DNA of 64,000 bases from UMGS1649 sp045659265 (GCA_045659265.1 JAZOWO010000131.1:9627-73626), one strand, 5' to 3'; numbered from the stretch's first letter, positions 51,702 to 59,522 are shown. Notes: generated from the letters alone by a model not told the origin. Numbers and translations are program-made.

Positions 51702-52934
51702 TTATTTTATTATTAATTTAATAAATACTTTTTTACCTTTTTTAAGGACAACATAGCCTTTTTCAAAGTCTGCTAAGTTTAATTTCTTAAATACATCTGT
51801 AACTTTTTCATCATCTAAAGAAACACCGCCACCAGTTATTAATGTTTTACCTTCACCTTTAGATTTAGCAACGTTTGCAGCAACCATAACATCTAATAAT
51901 CCTATAGTGCCATCTACAAATGAATCTTTTGCTAATTCTACAGTTGGCATATTATCTGCGTTTTGTCTGTTTTCAAATAATTCTTCAGCAGTTTGTTTAG
52001 CTTTAAGAGCTTCTTCTTCACCGTGAATTAATTTAGTTATTTCAAATGCAGCTATTTTCTTAGCTTCGTTAATGTGTTCATCTTTTAAGCTAGATAGTCT
52101 GTTAACTTCATCCATTGGAAGGTAAGTTAAAGATCTAAGTACTTGGTTAACTGATGCATCTTCAATGTTTCTCCAGTATTGGTAGAACTCGTATGGAGTA
52201 GTCTTTTCTGGATCTAACCATAAAGCACCTTTAACTGTTTTACCCATCTTAGTACCATCTGAGTTAAGAAGTAGTGGGCAAGTTACACAGAAGCTTCCGC
52301 TTTTATGTATCTTTCTAATTAAGTCTACACCTGCTAGCATATTTGACCATTGGTCATCGCCACCAATTTGTACTCTACAATTTTCTGTTTCAAATAACTT
52401 TAAGAAATCGTAACTTTGCATTAACATATAGTTAAGTTCAAAGAATGTAAGACCTTTTTCCATTCTCATCTTGAAACATTCGGCATCAAGCATTCTATTT
52501 ACATTGAAATGAACTCCATAAGTACGAATGAAATCCATGTAGTTTAGATTTAATATCCAGTCAGCATTGTTAACTATTATAGCGGCATTTTCACCTTCGA
52601 AAGAAACAAATTTGCTAACTTGTTTTTTAATTTTCTCCACATTGTTATCTATGTCTTCTTTTGTTAACATTTTTCTCATATCAGACTTACCAGATGGGTC
52701 TCCTATTAAAGCAGTACCACCACCCATTAAAAGTATTGGTCTATGACCATGCTTTTGGAAGTATGACATAATCATTAAAGGCATAAAGTGACCAATGTGA
52801 ATACTGTCAGCAGTTGGATCGATGCCTAGATATACTGAAAACTTCTCCTCCTTTGCTAATTTTTCAAATTCATCCTCGAAAGCTATTTGCTTTATAAGGT
52901 CACGAGATTTTAATTCTTCGTAAACTGTATTCAA
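51702..52934 (-). CDS. tyrS: Tyrosyl-tRNA synthetase
   Basis: A 410-residue class I synthetase from TTG 52934, 6 bases after GGAGTG; an upstream ATG at 52964 overlaps the ribosome site. The HIGH motif is SIHIGHFMPL near residue 42, the KMSKS motif is KMGKTVKG near 225, and the tyrosine-binding QSYDFLKLFETENCRVQIGGDDQW block is present. The C-terminal S4-like domain is complete (GYVVLKKGKKVFIKLI). The leader is under 50 bases, so there is no T-box, which many Firmicutes use for this gene. Confidence 0.97.
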   Translation of the reverse strand: MNTVYEELKSRDLIKQIAFEDEFEKLAKEEKFSVYLGIDPTADSIHIGHFMPLMIMSYFQKHGHRPILLMGGGTALIGDPSGKSDMRKMLTKEDIDNNVEKIKKQVSKFVSFEGENAAIIVNNADWILNLNYMDFIRTYGVHFNVNRMLDAECFKMRMEKGLTFFELNYMLMQSYDFLKLFETENCRVQIGGDDQWSNMLAGVDLIRKIHKSGSFCVTCPLLLNSDGTKMGKTVKGALWLDPEKTTPYEFYQYWRNIEDASVNQVLRSLTYLPMDEVNRLSSLKDEHINEAKKIAAFEITKLIHGEEEALKAKQTAEELFENRQNADNMPTVELAKDSFVDGTIGLLDVMVAANVAKSKGEGKTLITGGGVSLDDEKVTDVFKKLNLADFEKGYVVLKKGKKVFIKLIIK

Positions 52935-52986
52935 ATGTATCACTCCTTTCATATAATTGTACATGTCTGTAACAATTTACCTAATG

Positions 52987-53014
52987 AGTATATCACATTT
53001 TGCTTTTTTTTCAA
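52987..53014 (-). promoter_or_regulatory. Promoter of tyrS
   Basis: Minus strand TTGAAA (53009-53014), a 16-base spacer, and TATACT (52987-52992). Confidence 0.65.
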
Positions 53015-53022
53015 CGATTTAA

Positions 53023-53051
53023 TTGAAAAATGCCCATATAAATGATAATAT
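53023..53051 (+). promoter_or_regulatory. Promoter of the yqeG-prepilin peptidase operon
   Basis: TTGAAA (53023-53028), a 17-base spacer, and TAATAT (53046-53051), divergent from the tyrS promoter. Confidence 0.65.
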
Positions 53052-53076
53052 ATACGAAGTTAGGGGAGGGATAATC

Positions 53077-53580
53077 TTGAAAAGATTTAAACCAACATAC
53101 AAAATAGATAAAGTTTCAAACATACCTTTTGTTTTGCTTGAAAGAGATAATATTAAAGGAATTATGTTTGATGTAGATAATACGCTTACTACACTAGGTA
53201 AAGGCATAACTGAAGATAATAGAAAGTGGATAGAAGAAGCAAAAAAACTAGGATACAAAATTTGTCTTGTAAGTAACACATTAAATGTTAAGAAAGTAAA
53301 GAAAATAATGACAGATTTAGATATCTATGGATTATATTTTGCTAGAAAGCCAAGTACAAAAGCTATGGCTATGGCATTAAACATAATGGATGTAAAGAAA
53401 GAAGAAGCGGTTTTAGTTGGTGACCAATTATTTACCGATGTCTTAGGTGCAAATAGATTTGGAATAAAATCTATACTTGTAAATCCATTAAGTAAAAAAG
53501 AAGGAATATATACATCAATTAAAAGACCATTTGAAAGAATGGTAATGAAGAAACTTGAAAAGGAGAGTGCAAATGATTAA
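53077..53580 (+). CDS. yqeG: YqeG family HAD phosphatase
   Basis: A 167-residue HAD-IIIA protein from TTG 53077 after GGGGAGGG. It has motif I as MFDVDNTLT (GIMFDVDNTLTTLGKG), motif II as LVSNT, and motif III/IV as VGDQLFTDVLGANRFGI, typical of YqeG. In Bacillus it sits in the yqeG-yqeH-aroE-yqeI operon; here its partner is prepilin peptidase instead, overlapping by eight bases. Confidence 0.92.
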   Translation: MKRFKPTYKIDKVSNIPFVLLERDNIKGIMFDVDNTLTTLGKGITEDNRKWIEEAKKLGYKICLVSNTLNVKKVKKIMTDLDIYGLYFARKPSTKAMAMALNIMDVKKEEAVLVGDQLFTDVLGANRFGIKSILVNPLSKKEGIYTSIKRPFERMVMKKLEKESAND

Positions 53581-54340
53581 CTATATCATAGCAACGATAC
53601 TAGCGCTAATACTTGGACAAGTAACGGCGCATTTTATTTATAGACTACCAGAAATAGTAGTAGATGAAGATGAACTAAAAAAAGCAATACCAACACTTAA
53701 AACGGGATTTAAGTTAGATTATAAATATTCAATATTATTTGTAATATTGTTTAACTTAGTTGTGTATTTTGTGGATACAACATTCTTAAAATATCTATAT
53801 ATGTTTACAATTTCTATGATGACGGTAGCAATGGTAATAGACTTTAAGATGCAACTAATACCAGACACAGTGCAAGTACTACTTTTTGTGTTTGGAATAA
53901 TTGCTACGGCAGTAGATTATACAAATTGGTTAGGACATTTAATAGGATTTGTATTAGGTGGAGGAATTTATCTTTTAATTGCAGGATTTTCTATTCTTGT
54001 ATTTAGAAAAGAAGGAATGGGAATGGGAGATGTTAAACTTATGGCATGCCTAGGTTTAATATTTGGAATAAAAGCACTTCCAACAGGATTTCTAGACTTC
54101 TTCGCAAAAGCAGATATAATCTTTACAATTACAATACTTGCTTTCTTTATGGCAGCTATTGTAGCAATATTATTAATAGTATTAAAAAAGACAGAACATA
54201 CATCATATATGGCATTTGGACCATATATAGTAATTGGAACAATACTTGTAATGTTATTTGGAACTGAACCATTCTTAAATGCATATCTAAATGTTTGTAC
54301 AGGACTTTCAGATATTCTTGTGGGATGGATGTTTAAGTAA
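53573..54340 (+). CDS. Prepilin peptidase (A24 aspartic protease)
   Basis: A 255-residue membrane protease from ATG 53573 after AAGGAG. Seven or eight helices are visible. The catalytic aspartates lie in AMVIDFKMQLIPD (first Asp) and GMGMGDVKLMA (second, GxGD motif). The N-terminal Cys-zinc domain of dual-function PilD/ComC enzymes is absent, so it probably cleaves without methylation. The pilin-like protein at 8156 is one possible substrate, although far away. Confidence 0.9.
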   Translation: MINYIIATILALILGQVTAHFIYRLPEIVVDEDELKKAIPTLKTGFKLDYKYSILFVILFNLVVYFVDTTFLKYLYMFTISMMTVAMVIDFKMQLIPDTVQVLLFVFGIIATAVDYTNWLGHLIGFVLGGGIYLLIAGFSILVFRKEGMGMGDVKLMACLGLIFGIKALPTGFLDFFAKADIIFTITILAFFMAAIVAILLIVLKKTEHTSYMAFGPYIVIGTILVMLFGTEPFLNAYLNVCTGLSDILVGWMFK

Positions 54341-54391
54341 TAACAAATAACAGAAAAAAGATAAACAAAACATATTAAAGAGGGATATATA

Positions 54392-55183
54392 ATGAACGAA
54401 AGATACTTAAAATTTGCTTTAGAAATAGCAGAAAAAGCAAAAGAAATAATGCTTGGATATTATGGATATAATATAGATTCAGAATATAAAGCAGATCAAA
54501 CAATAGTAACAAAAGCAGATAACGAAATAAACCATTATTTAATAGAAAGAGTAAAAGAAGAATTTCCAACTCACTCGGTAGATGGTGAAGAAGAAAAGAT
54601 GGGAAAGAGCAACTATGTTTGGGTATGCGACCCTGTAGATGGAACAGCTATGTATGCTAGACATATACCAGTAGCAGTCTTTTCGTTAGCACTTGTAGTA
54701 GACGGAAAACCAATAGTTGGAGTAATATGTGACCCATTTAACAATAGAACATATTATGCAATAAAGAATAAAGGGGCATATGTAAACGGAAATAGAATAC
54801 ATGTAAACGATGTAACTCTAGAAGATAAAAGATGTATAGGTCACTATGATATGTGGAAACTAGCAAAGTATGATATCTATGATTGTATGAGAGAATTAAG
54901 TAAGAAAACATATTATACAAGTATAGGTAGTGTGGCTAGAGCTTGTACTTGTGTTGCAAATGGAGAGTATTCTGTAGTAATATTCCCTGGAAGCAAAGGA
55001 AAACACTGTGATGTTGCTGCAGCTAAAGTAATAGTTGAAGAAGCAGGCGGTAAGTTTACAGATTTATTTGGTGAAGACCAAAGATATGATGAGGATATAA
55101 ACGGGGTTGTTGCAACTAATGGTATAGTACACGATGAAGTAATAAAAGTATTAAAAGAAAAAGTAAGGGGTATGGAGGAATAA
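54392..55183 (+). CDS. Inositol monophosphatase family protein
   Basis: A 263-residue Mg2+-dependent phosphatase of the IMPase/FBPase-like superfamily. Motifs: DGEEEKMG with a metal-binding Glu near 69, WVCDPVDGTAMYARHIP near 84-97 with the DPxDGT core, and HCDVAAAKVIVEEAGG near 213-228, which replaces the common WDxAAG. Substrate may be inositol phosphate, a sugar phosphate or another. AGAGGGATATA precedes the ATG. It is two bases ahead of the next gene. Confidence 0.88.
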   Translation: MNERYLKFALEIAEKAKEIMLGYYGYNIDSEYKADQTIVTKADNEINHYLIERVKEEFPTHSVDGEEEKMGKSNYVWVCDPVDGTAMYARHIPVAVFSLALVVDGKPIVGVICDPFNNRTYYAIKNKGAYVNGNRIHVNDVTLEDKRCIGHYDMWKLAKYDIYDCMRELSKKTYYTSIGSVARACTCVANGEYSVVIFPGSKGKHCDVAAAKVIVEEAGGKFTDLFGEDQRYDEDINGVVATNGIVHDEVIKVLKEKVRGMEE

Positions 55184-55184
55184 T

Positions 55185-56030
55185 ATGAAATTTGGACCAG
55201 CAGGAAATGATGATGCATTCTATAATGCAGGATATAAAAACTCAGAAGAAATGCCAAAATATTTAGCAGAAATGGGACTTGATGCATATGAGTATCAATG
55301 TTCAAGGGGCGTTAGAATATCTGATGAGAAAGCAGCAAAATTAAAAGAAGCAGCAGAGAAATATAACATTTCTTTAAGCGTTCACTCGCCATATTATATT
55401 TCGCTTTCTACTCAAGAAGAAGCAAAGAAGATATCTACAATAAAATATATAACAGATTCTATGGCAGCTGCTAAGAAGATGGGAGCAACTAAAGTTGTAG
55501 TTCATGCAGGAGCACTTCTAGGATTAGAAAGGGAATATGCAGTAGATAGTGCATGTGCACTTCTTAAAAGAGCGTTAGAAGAAGCAGATAAACTAGGACT
55601 TGGAGATATAACAATATGCCCAGAAACAATGGGTAAGATAAATCAACTAGGGGATAGCAAAGAAATAATAAAAATGTGTAAAGTGGATGAAAGATTAGTT
55701 CCAACAATAGACTTTGGACATCTATACTGTAGACATATTGGAGCACTTAGAACAGAAGAAGATTTTACTAATGAACTTCAAATGTACATAGATGAACTAG
55801 GATATGAAAGAATGAAACATTTCCATAGTCACTTTAGTAAAATGGAATACACTGAAAACGGTGGAGAAAAACAACACGTAACATTTGCAGATGAAGGTTT
55901 TGGACCAGACTACAAAGCGGTAATAAATGCAATAAAGAAACTTAAACTAGAACCAACAATAATCTGTGAATCTGCAGGAACACAAAGCTTAGATGCAAAA
56001 GAAATGAAAGATTATGCGGAGAGTATATAA
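55185..56030 (+). CDS. Endonuclease IV / sugar isomerase-like TIM barrel protein
   Basis: A 281-residue protein of the AP endonuclease 2 superfamily. Zinc-ligand positions of endonuclease IV are visible in order: SVHSPYYISL, VVHAGAL, ICPETMG, TIDFGHLYCRH, KHFHSHFSKMEY and IICESAG. This strongly suggests a real Nfo-like enzyme acting at abasic sites, but the N-terminal MKFGPAGNDD differs from E. coli Nfo, and the family also has sugar isomerases. Close coupling to an inositol-phosphatase-like gene leaves both options open. Confidence 0.82.
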   Translation: MKFGPAGNDDAFYNAGYKNSEEMPKYLAEMGLDAYEYQCSRGVRISDEKAAKLKEAAEKYNISLSVHSPYYISLSTQEEAKKISTIKYITDSMAAAKKMGATKVVVHAGALLGLEREYAVDSACALLKRALEEADKLGLGDITICPETMGKINQLGDSKEIIKMCKVDERLVPTIDFGHLYCRHIGALRTEEDFTNELQMYIDELGYERMKHFHSHFSKMEYTENGGEKQHVTFADEGFGPDYKAVINAIKKLKLEPTIICESAGTQSLDAKEMKDYAESI

Positions 56031-56039
56031 GATATAAAT

Positions 56040-56080
56040 AACCAACCAACTTATTTAATAAATAGGTTGGTTGGTTTTGT
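56040..56080. terminator. Bidirectional terminator
   Basis: AACCAACCAACTTATTT pairs with AAATAGGTTGGTTGGTT (one G-U) between two convergent genes. Confidence 0.85.
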
Positions 56081-56084
56081 TCTA

Positions 56085-56564
56085 TTATTTACCTAATGAG
56101 TTAAGTAATTCTGTAAACTCATCATAATAATTTGCGCCTAAGGAATAGAATTTTCTTTTTCTTGGAGTTTTACCAGCGATTCTAAAATCTCCAGGAGAAA
56201 TGCTTACCCTTAATATATTACCGCTATTGGAATAGAACTTTATAGTATATACAGAATTTGTAACTAGTGCATATACTGAATTTATTCTATAACCAGATAT
56301 AGGATTTATCCAGTTACATATTGTAGCAATATCATCTTTGACTTCAATGACTATAGTATCCATATCTTTGTGTGAAACTTCAATTTTTGTTATATCTTCC
56401 TTAAATATTTTGTTATCTCCTATCGTTGTTAAAATAGGACTCTTGTAATGCGGATTTTTTACAACGGAAAATTGTAAGAAAAACAATATAAAGCCTAATG
56501 TTAATATACCCGTAATAATTAGCATTGTAATATTAAATTTTTTCCATGTTTTTTCTTTATTCAT
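56085..56564 (-). CDS. Single-helix membrane protein, unknown
   Basis: A 159-residue protein from ATG 56564 after GGAGGT; a further in-frame ATG at 56576 is the ribosome site. A basic N-terminus and a membrane helix (about 9-31) are followed by a soluble part of mixed strands (KIEVSHKDMDTIVIEVKDD, TIKFYSNSGNILRVSISPGD). No family is recognised. It might be an anchored extracellular domain. Confidence 0.7.
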   Translation of the reverse strand: MNKEKTWKKFNITMLIITGILTLGFILFFLQFSVVKNPHYKSPILTTIGDNKIFKEDITKIEVSHKDMDTIVIEVKDDIATICNWINPISGYRINSVYALVTNSVYTIKFYSNSGNILRVSISPGDFRIAGKTPRKRKFYSLGANYYDEFTELLNSLGK

Positions 56565-56611
56565 TTGTACCTCCAAATATATTTAATATCTATAATATTA
56601 ATATATAATAG

Positions 56612-57178
56612 CTATTTCTTCTTTTTCTCTACGCTAAATCCAAACTTACCAAGTTCTTCTCCAAGACTGTAGTAATGCCCGTGAGAATATGCTAAAAGGT
56701 TACAAGCACGCATATCAAAACGACCTGTTTCATCTAGATATTTCTCATCTACATTTACAGCAAGTATTTCTGCCATAAACATATCGTGTGTACCTAGTTC
56801 TTTTATTTCTCTAACTCTACATTCAATAGATATTGGACATTCTTTTATCATTGGTACACTTGTTTCTGTTCCTTGCTCTTTAGTAAAGTTACATTCGTTA
56901 AATTTATCTACTAACTTACCAGATTTAACACCACAGTAGTCTACTTGCTTTGCAAGGTCTGCGCTTGCTAAGTTAATTACAAATTCTCCGCTTTCTTTAA
57001 TAATATCGTATGAATGTCTTTCTTTACGTATAGATACATATGTCATAGCAGGATCTGTACATATTATTCCAGTCCATGCAATAGTTAATATATTACTTTT
57101 ATCCATTGTACCACAAGATACTAAAACTGGTGGTAAGGGATATACCATTGTTCCTGGTTTCCATTTTAATTTGCTCAT
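56612..57178 (-). CDS. Flavin reductase family protein (FMN-binding, flavoredoxin-like)
   Basis: A 188-residue FMN-binding split-barrel protein from ATG 57178 after CGAGGTG; the frame is open 39 bases upstream without a site. Family features are KWKPGTMVYPLPPVLVSCGT at the start, NILTIAWTGIICTDPAMTYVSIR near 28-50, and GEFVINLASADLAKQVDYCG near 65-85. Flavoredoxin-like members pass electrons using bound FMN; the partner is unknown. Confidence 0.88.
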   Translation of the reverse strand: MSKLKWKPGTMVYPLPPVLVSCGTMDKSNILTIAWTGIICTDPAMTYVSIRKERHSYDIIKESGEFVINLASADLAKQVDYCGVKSGKLVDKFNECNFTKEQGTETSVPMIKECPISIECRVREIKELGTHDMFMAEILAVNVDEKYLDETGRFDMRACNLLAYSHGHYYSLGEELGKFGFSVEKKKK

Positions 57179-57236
57179 AAAACACCTCGTAAATTTATTC
57201 TTGTTTAAGTATACCACAAATATTTAATATTGTATA

Positions 57237-57725
57237 CTAAAGATTATCTGGAGCTTTTACATATGTATTTGGTGGAGCGGTAATCTTTTTAATTGTATCT
57301 ACCTTTATTACAGGCATATCTCCCATATAATAGCCTTTTGTTATTACACCTGTAATTTCTATCCATTCGCCTTGGACAATGTCTAAATCTCCGTTATATT
57401 CGCAAAGAAATCCTACTACTTTATCTTCACCATCTAACATCATATTTCTTCCACACACAAAGTTATTTTGTTTGAAATCATAAAGAGTAAATACAAAGCC
57501 GGAACATTTAATTGTTTTACCAACGCATCCGTCTATATTATTATGTGCTTGCTTTAGAATTGTGGTAAAGTTCTCTTCATTTAGATCGTAATCATAAGTT
57601 TGTGATGGAAGAGAAGTCGTGCTTTTAGAGTTAGTTATTTCTAATACTAAAGCTATAGCAATCGCTATTACCAAACATATTATTAATATTTTCTTTGGAT
57701 TTAATTTTATATTCTTAATATACAT
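57237..57725 (-). CDS. Membrane-anchored DUF1980 C-terminal-like protein
   Basis: A 162-residue protein with one membrane helix (about 13-29) and an OB-like domain (about 60-155): GKTIKCSGFVFTLYDF, then NFVCGRNMMLDGEDKVVGFL, then GEWIEITGVITKG and PVIKVDTIKKITAPP. This order matches the C-terminal domain of DUF1980 (TIGR03943) proteins, which usually follow a multi-helix part and pair with a YcgR-type permease. Here the domain stands alone on a single anchor, with no permease nearby. Confidence 0.65.
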   Translation of the reverse strand: MYIKNIKLNPKKILIICLVIAIAIALVLEITNSKSTTSLPSQTYDYDLNEENFTTILKQAHNNIDGCVGKTIKCSGFVFTLYDFKQNNFVCGRNMMLDGEDKVVGFLCEYNGDLDIVQGEWIEITGVITKGYYMGDMPVIKVDTIKKITAPPNTYVKAPDNL

Positions 57726-57797
57726 AGTTCACCTCTTAATATATTACATAGTATTCTGGTATTTCTAATTTATGCAAGTTGAGATGCTATTAAAGGA

Positions 57798-57826
57798 AAA
57801 GGACCCCAACAAAATTGGGGTCCTTA
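57798..57826 (-). terminator. Terminator of acidic paralog 1
   Basis: AAGGACCCCAA pairs with TTGGGGTCCTT; on the minus strand TTTTCC follows. Confidence 0.85.
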
Positions 57827-57828
57827 AA

Positions 57829-58245
57829 TTAATCTTCATCGAATACAACTTCAAGAAATTTGTTGTATTTTTCTTCTTCGGTAAACTCGACGTCACCTTC
57901 GAACATAAGGCAAGCTCTGAACTCTGCGTACTTGTTTCTTACGTCTACGGTATCCATGTCGATAAGGATGATTTCGGGAATGAAATCGCAGTCCATGGTA
58001 AGGTTATAGGGGAATTCTCCGCCTTCACCTCTGAAATAATACGGGTTGATGTGCCAATCGGTCTGCTCGGGGGTCTCGTCATCTTCGCAGGTTTCGACAA
58101 TAAATTTGATGCAAAGAATGGAAGTGTCCGTAAAATCCGGACGGATTCCTTCATCTGTGAATTTCAACATCTCGTCGTAGGAAGATTCGGTTACTACCCG
58201 TTCAAAACCTTCTCTGGCAACTACTTTTTTTACTACGTCATACAT
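57829..58245 (-). CDS. Acidic protein of unknown family, paralog 1
   Basis: A 138-residue protein from ATG 58245, 9-10 bases after AGGAGA; the frame runs upstream through the leader without a site. It shares with two neighbours the pattern YDVVKKVVAREGFERVVTES, then EMLKFTDEGIRPDFTDTSI, then an EDDETPEQTDWHINPYYF segment and DFIPEIILIDMDTVDV. Net charge is strongly acidic. No catalytic motif, signal or membrane helix is visible, so it is a soluble cytoplasmic protein. Composition is GC-rich (row 58021-58080 is 33/60). I recognise no family. Confidence 0.75.
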   Translation of the reverse strand: MYDVVKKVVAREGFERVVTESSYDEMLKFTDEGIRPDFTDTSILCIKFIVETCEDDETPEQTDWHINPYYFRGEGGEFPYNLTMDCDFIPEIILIDMDTVDVRNKYAEFRACLMFEGDVEFTEEEKYNKFLEVVFDED

Positions 58246-58278
58246 AGAATAGGTTCTCCTATAAATAATTATTTTGAG

Positions 58279-58290
58279 GGATAAATATCC
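58279..58290 (-). promoter_or_regulatory. Leader hairpin of acidic paralog 1
   Basis: GGAT and ATCC arms around AAAT, inside flanks (ATTTTGAGG on one side, TACAATG on the other) that are the same in paralog 2, where the stem sequence is different. Confidence 0.5.
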
Positions 58291-58302
58291 TACAATGCAC
58301 AT

Positions 58303-58331
58303 ATTATATCAAAAAAGGGGAGAATAGTCAA
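58303..58331 (-). promoter_or_regulatory. Promoter of acidic paralog 1
   Basis: Minus strand TTGACT (58326-58331), a 17-base spacer ending TGA, and TATAAT (58303-58308). Confidence 0.85.
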
Positions 58332-58340
58332 CATAACAAA

Positions 58341-58368
58341 TAAAAATCCCTAATCGTAATTAGGGACT
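58341..58368 (-). terminator. Terminator of acidic paralog 2
   Basis: TCCCTAAT (58347-58354) pairs with ATTAGGGA (58359-58366); on the minus strand TTTTTA follows, just before the -35 box of paralog 1. Confidence 0.85.
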
Positions 58369-58376
58369 TTTATTTG

Positions 58377-58820
58377 TTAGTTAGAATGTCGGTTGCTATA
58401 CGCTTTGATTGTTTTGCCATAGATTTTCCAAAATTCCTCGAGCTTTTCTTCATCTGTTTTATGAGTGCTACTGTTAATAAGGAGCGTCTCGTTGAAGGCA
58501 AGATACTTGTTTTTGATATACACGGTCGGAACTTGGATAAGAAGAATTTCGGGAATGAACTCTTCATCCATTCTGCAATTTGATGCAAATTCAGCTCCAG
58601 AACCTTTGTAATGATATGGATTGATATACCAATCTGTATACTCGGGTTCATCATCGTCTTCTCCCATACAAAGCATGAATTTGATACACAGGATTTCCGG
58701 GTCCATAAAATCTGGGCGAATTTCTTCTTCTGTGAATTTCAACATCTCGTCGTAAGAAGAGTCGGTAACTATCCGTTCATCTTCTTTTGCGACTATTTTC
58801 TTTACAACATAGTCTAACAT
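58377..58820 (-). CDS. Acidic protein of unknown family, paralog 2
   Basis: A 147-residue paralog: VVKKIVAKEDERIVTDSS then YDEMLKFTEEEIRPDFMDP, then EDDDEPEYTDWYINPYHYKG, and MDEEFIPEILLIQVPTVYI. It differs from paralog 1 mainly in the middle and in a longer basic end (KTIKAYSNRHSN). Its promoter, leader and terminator copy the layout of paralog 1. GC-rich. Function unknown. Confidence 0.75.
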   Translation of the reverse strand: MLDYVVKKIVAKEDERIVTDSSYDEMLKFTEEEIRPDFMDPEILCIKFMLCMGEDDDEPEYTDWYINPYHYKGSGAEFASNCRMDEEFIPEILLIQVPTVYIKNKYLAFNETLLINSSTHKTDEEKLEEFWKIYGKTIKAYSNRHSN

Positions 58821-58849
58821 CTTAGTTTCTCCTTAAAAATTATTTTGAG

Positions 58850-58860
58850 GTACTACGTAC
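58850..58860 (-). promoter_or_regulatory. Leader hairpin of acidic paralog 2
   Basis: GTAC-TAC-GTAC: a short hairpin in the same place and flanks as that of paralog 1. Confidence 0.5.
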
Positions 58861-58872
58861 TACAATGGCTAT

Positions 58873-58901
58873 ATTATATCAAAGATATGGAATATAGTCA
58901 A
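58873..58901 (-). promoter_or_regulatory. Promoter of acidic paralog 2
   Basis: Minus strand TTGACT (58896-58901), a 17-base spacer ending TGA, and TATAAT (58873-58878). Confidence 0.85.
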
Positions 58902-58902
58902 C

Positions 58903-58934
58903 AAAAGAAAAGCACCCCGAAATTACTCGGGGTG
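58903..58934 (-). terminator. Terminator of acidic paralog 3
   Basis: CACCCCGA (58913-58920) pairs with TCGGGGTG (58927-58934); T-rich sequence on the minus strand leads straight into the promoter of paralog 2. Confidence 0.85.
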
Positions 58935-58966
58935 TGTTAGTTAATTTGAAGTGCTAAGAAATTGGA

Positions 58967-59389
58967 TTAATCGATGTCTTTTAACTTTCTTAAGAAAAGT
59001 TCAAGTCTTTCGTGGTCTGTCATGCCATTTAAACCTTCAATAAGCAGAGTGGTGTGGAACGCCTCATATTTTTTGAAGATGTCTACCTTTTCTTTGTGGA
59101 TAAGCAAAAGTTCTGGGATAAATGAGGAATCCATTCTCGGGCCATAGGCAGATGAACATCTGAAATGTTCGTTTTCACAGTAGTACGGGTTAACGTACCA
59201 AACGCTTTCTTCGGGTTCGTCATCATCTTCGCAAACGCAGTATAAGAATTTTACTGCGAGAACAGTTGTATCGTTAAAGCAAGGCCGAATGCCCTCTACT
59301 ATAAACCGATGCATTTCTTCTTGGTCAGATTGAACCACTTCTCTTTCGCCATCGTAAGCGATGACTTTTTTAATTAAGTACTCATTCAT
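58967..59389 (-). CDS. Acidic protein of unknown family, paralog 3
   Basis: A 140-residue paralog, the most divergent: LIKKVIAYDGEREVVQSD, EMHRFIVEGIRPCFNDTTVL, EDDDEPEESVWYVNPYYC, then MDSSFIPELLLIHKEKVDIF. The invariant parts of the three proteins are the EDD-x-x-PE, W-(H/Y)-(I/V)-NPY and FIPE(I/L)(I/L)LI blocks. Several cysteines are present in its centre. AAAGGAG precedes the ATG by about 12 bases. GC-rich. Function unknown. Confidence 0.75.
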   Translation of the reverse strand: MNEYLIKKVIAYDGEREVVQSDQEEMHRFIVEGIRPCFNDTTVLAVKFLYCVCEDDDEPEESVWYVNPYYCENEHFRCSSAYGPRMDSSFIPELLLIHKEKVDIFKKYEAFHTTLLIEGLNGMTDHERLELFLRKLKDID

Positions 59390-59446
59390 TGCTAATACAC
59401 TCCTTTTAAATTATTTTTTGGTGCTATGGTACTAATTTCTGCAAAC

Positions 59447-59475
59447 ATTATATCATTCGAAAGGATTAAAGTCAA
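59447..59475 (-). promoter_or_regulatory. Promoter of acidic paralog 3
   Basis: Minus strand TTGACT (59470-59475), a 17-base spacer ending TGA, and TATAAT (59447-59452). Confidence 0.85.
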
Positions 59476-59522
59476 CATAAAACTATAACTCGTGGGATAT
59501 TGCGGATATTTAGGCACTTTGC

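Noticed and set aside
52935..53022. T-box riboswitch before tyrS
   Set aside because: The gap to the divergent gene is under 100 bases and holds both promoters; no specifier loop or T-box sequence fits.
57772..58284. 170-residue plus-strand frame over acidic paralog 1
   Set aside because: It runs across a terminator, gene and leader of the minus-strand unit; the three-way paralogy supports the minus strand.
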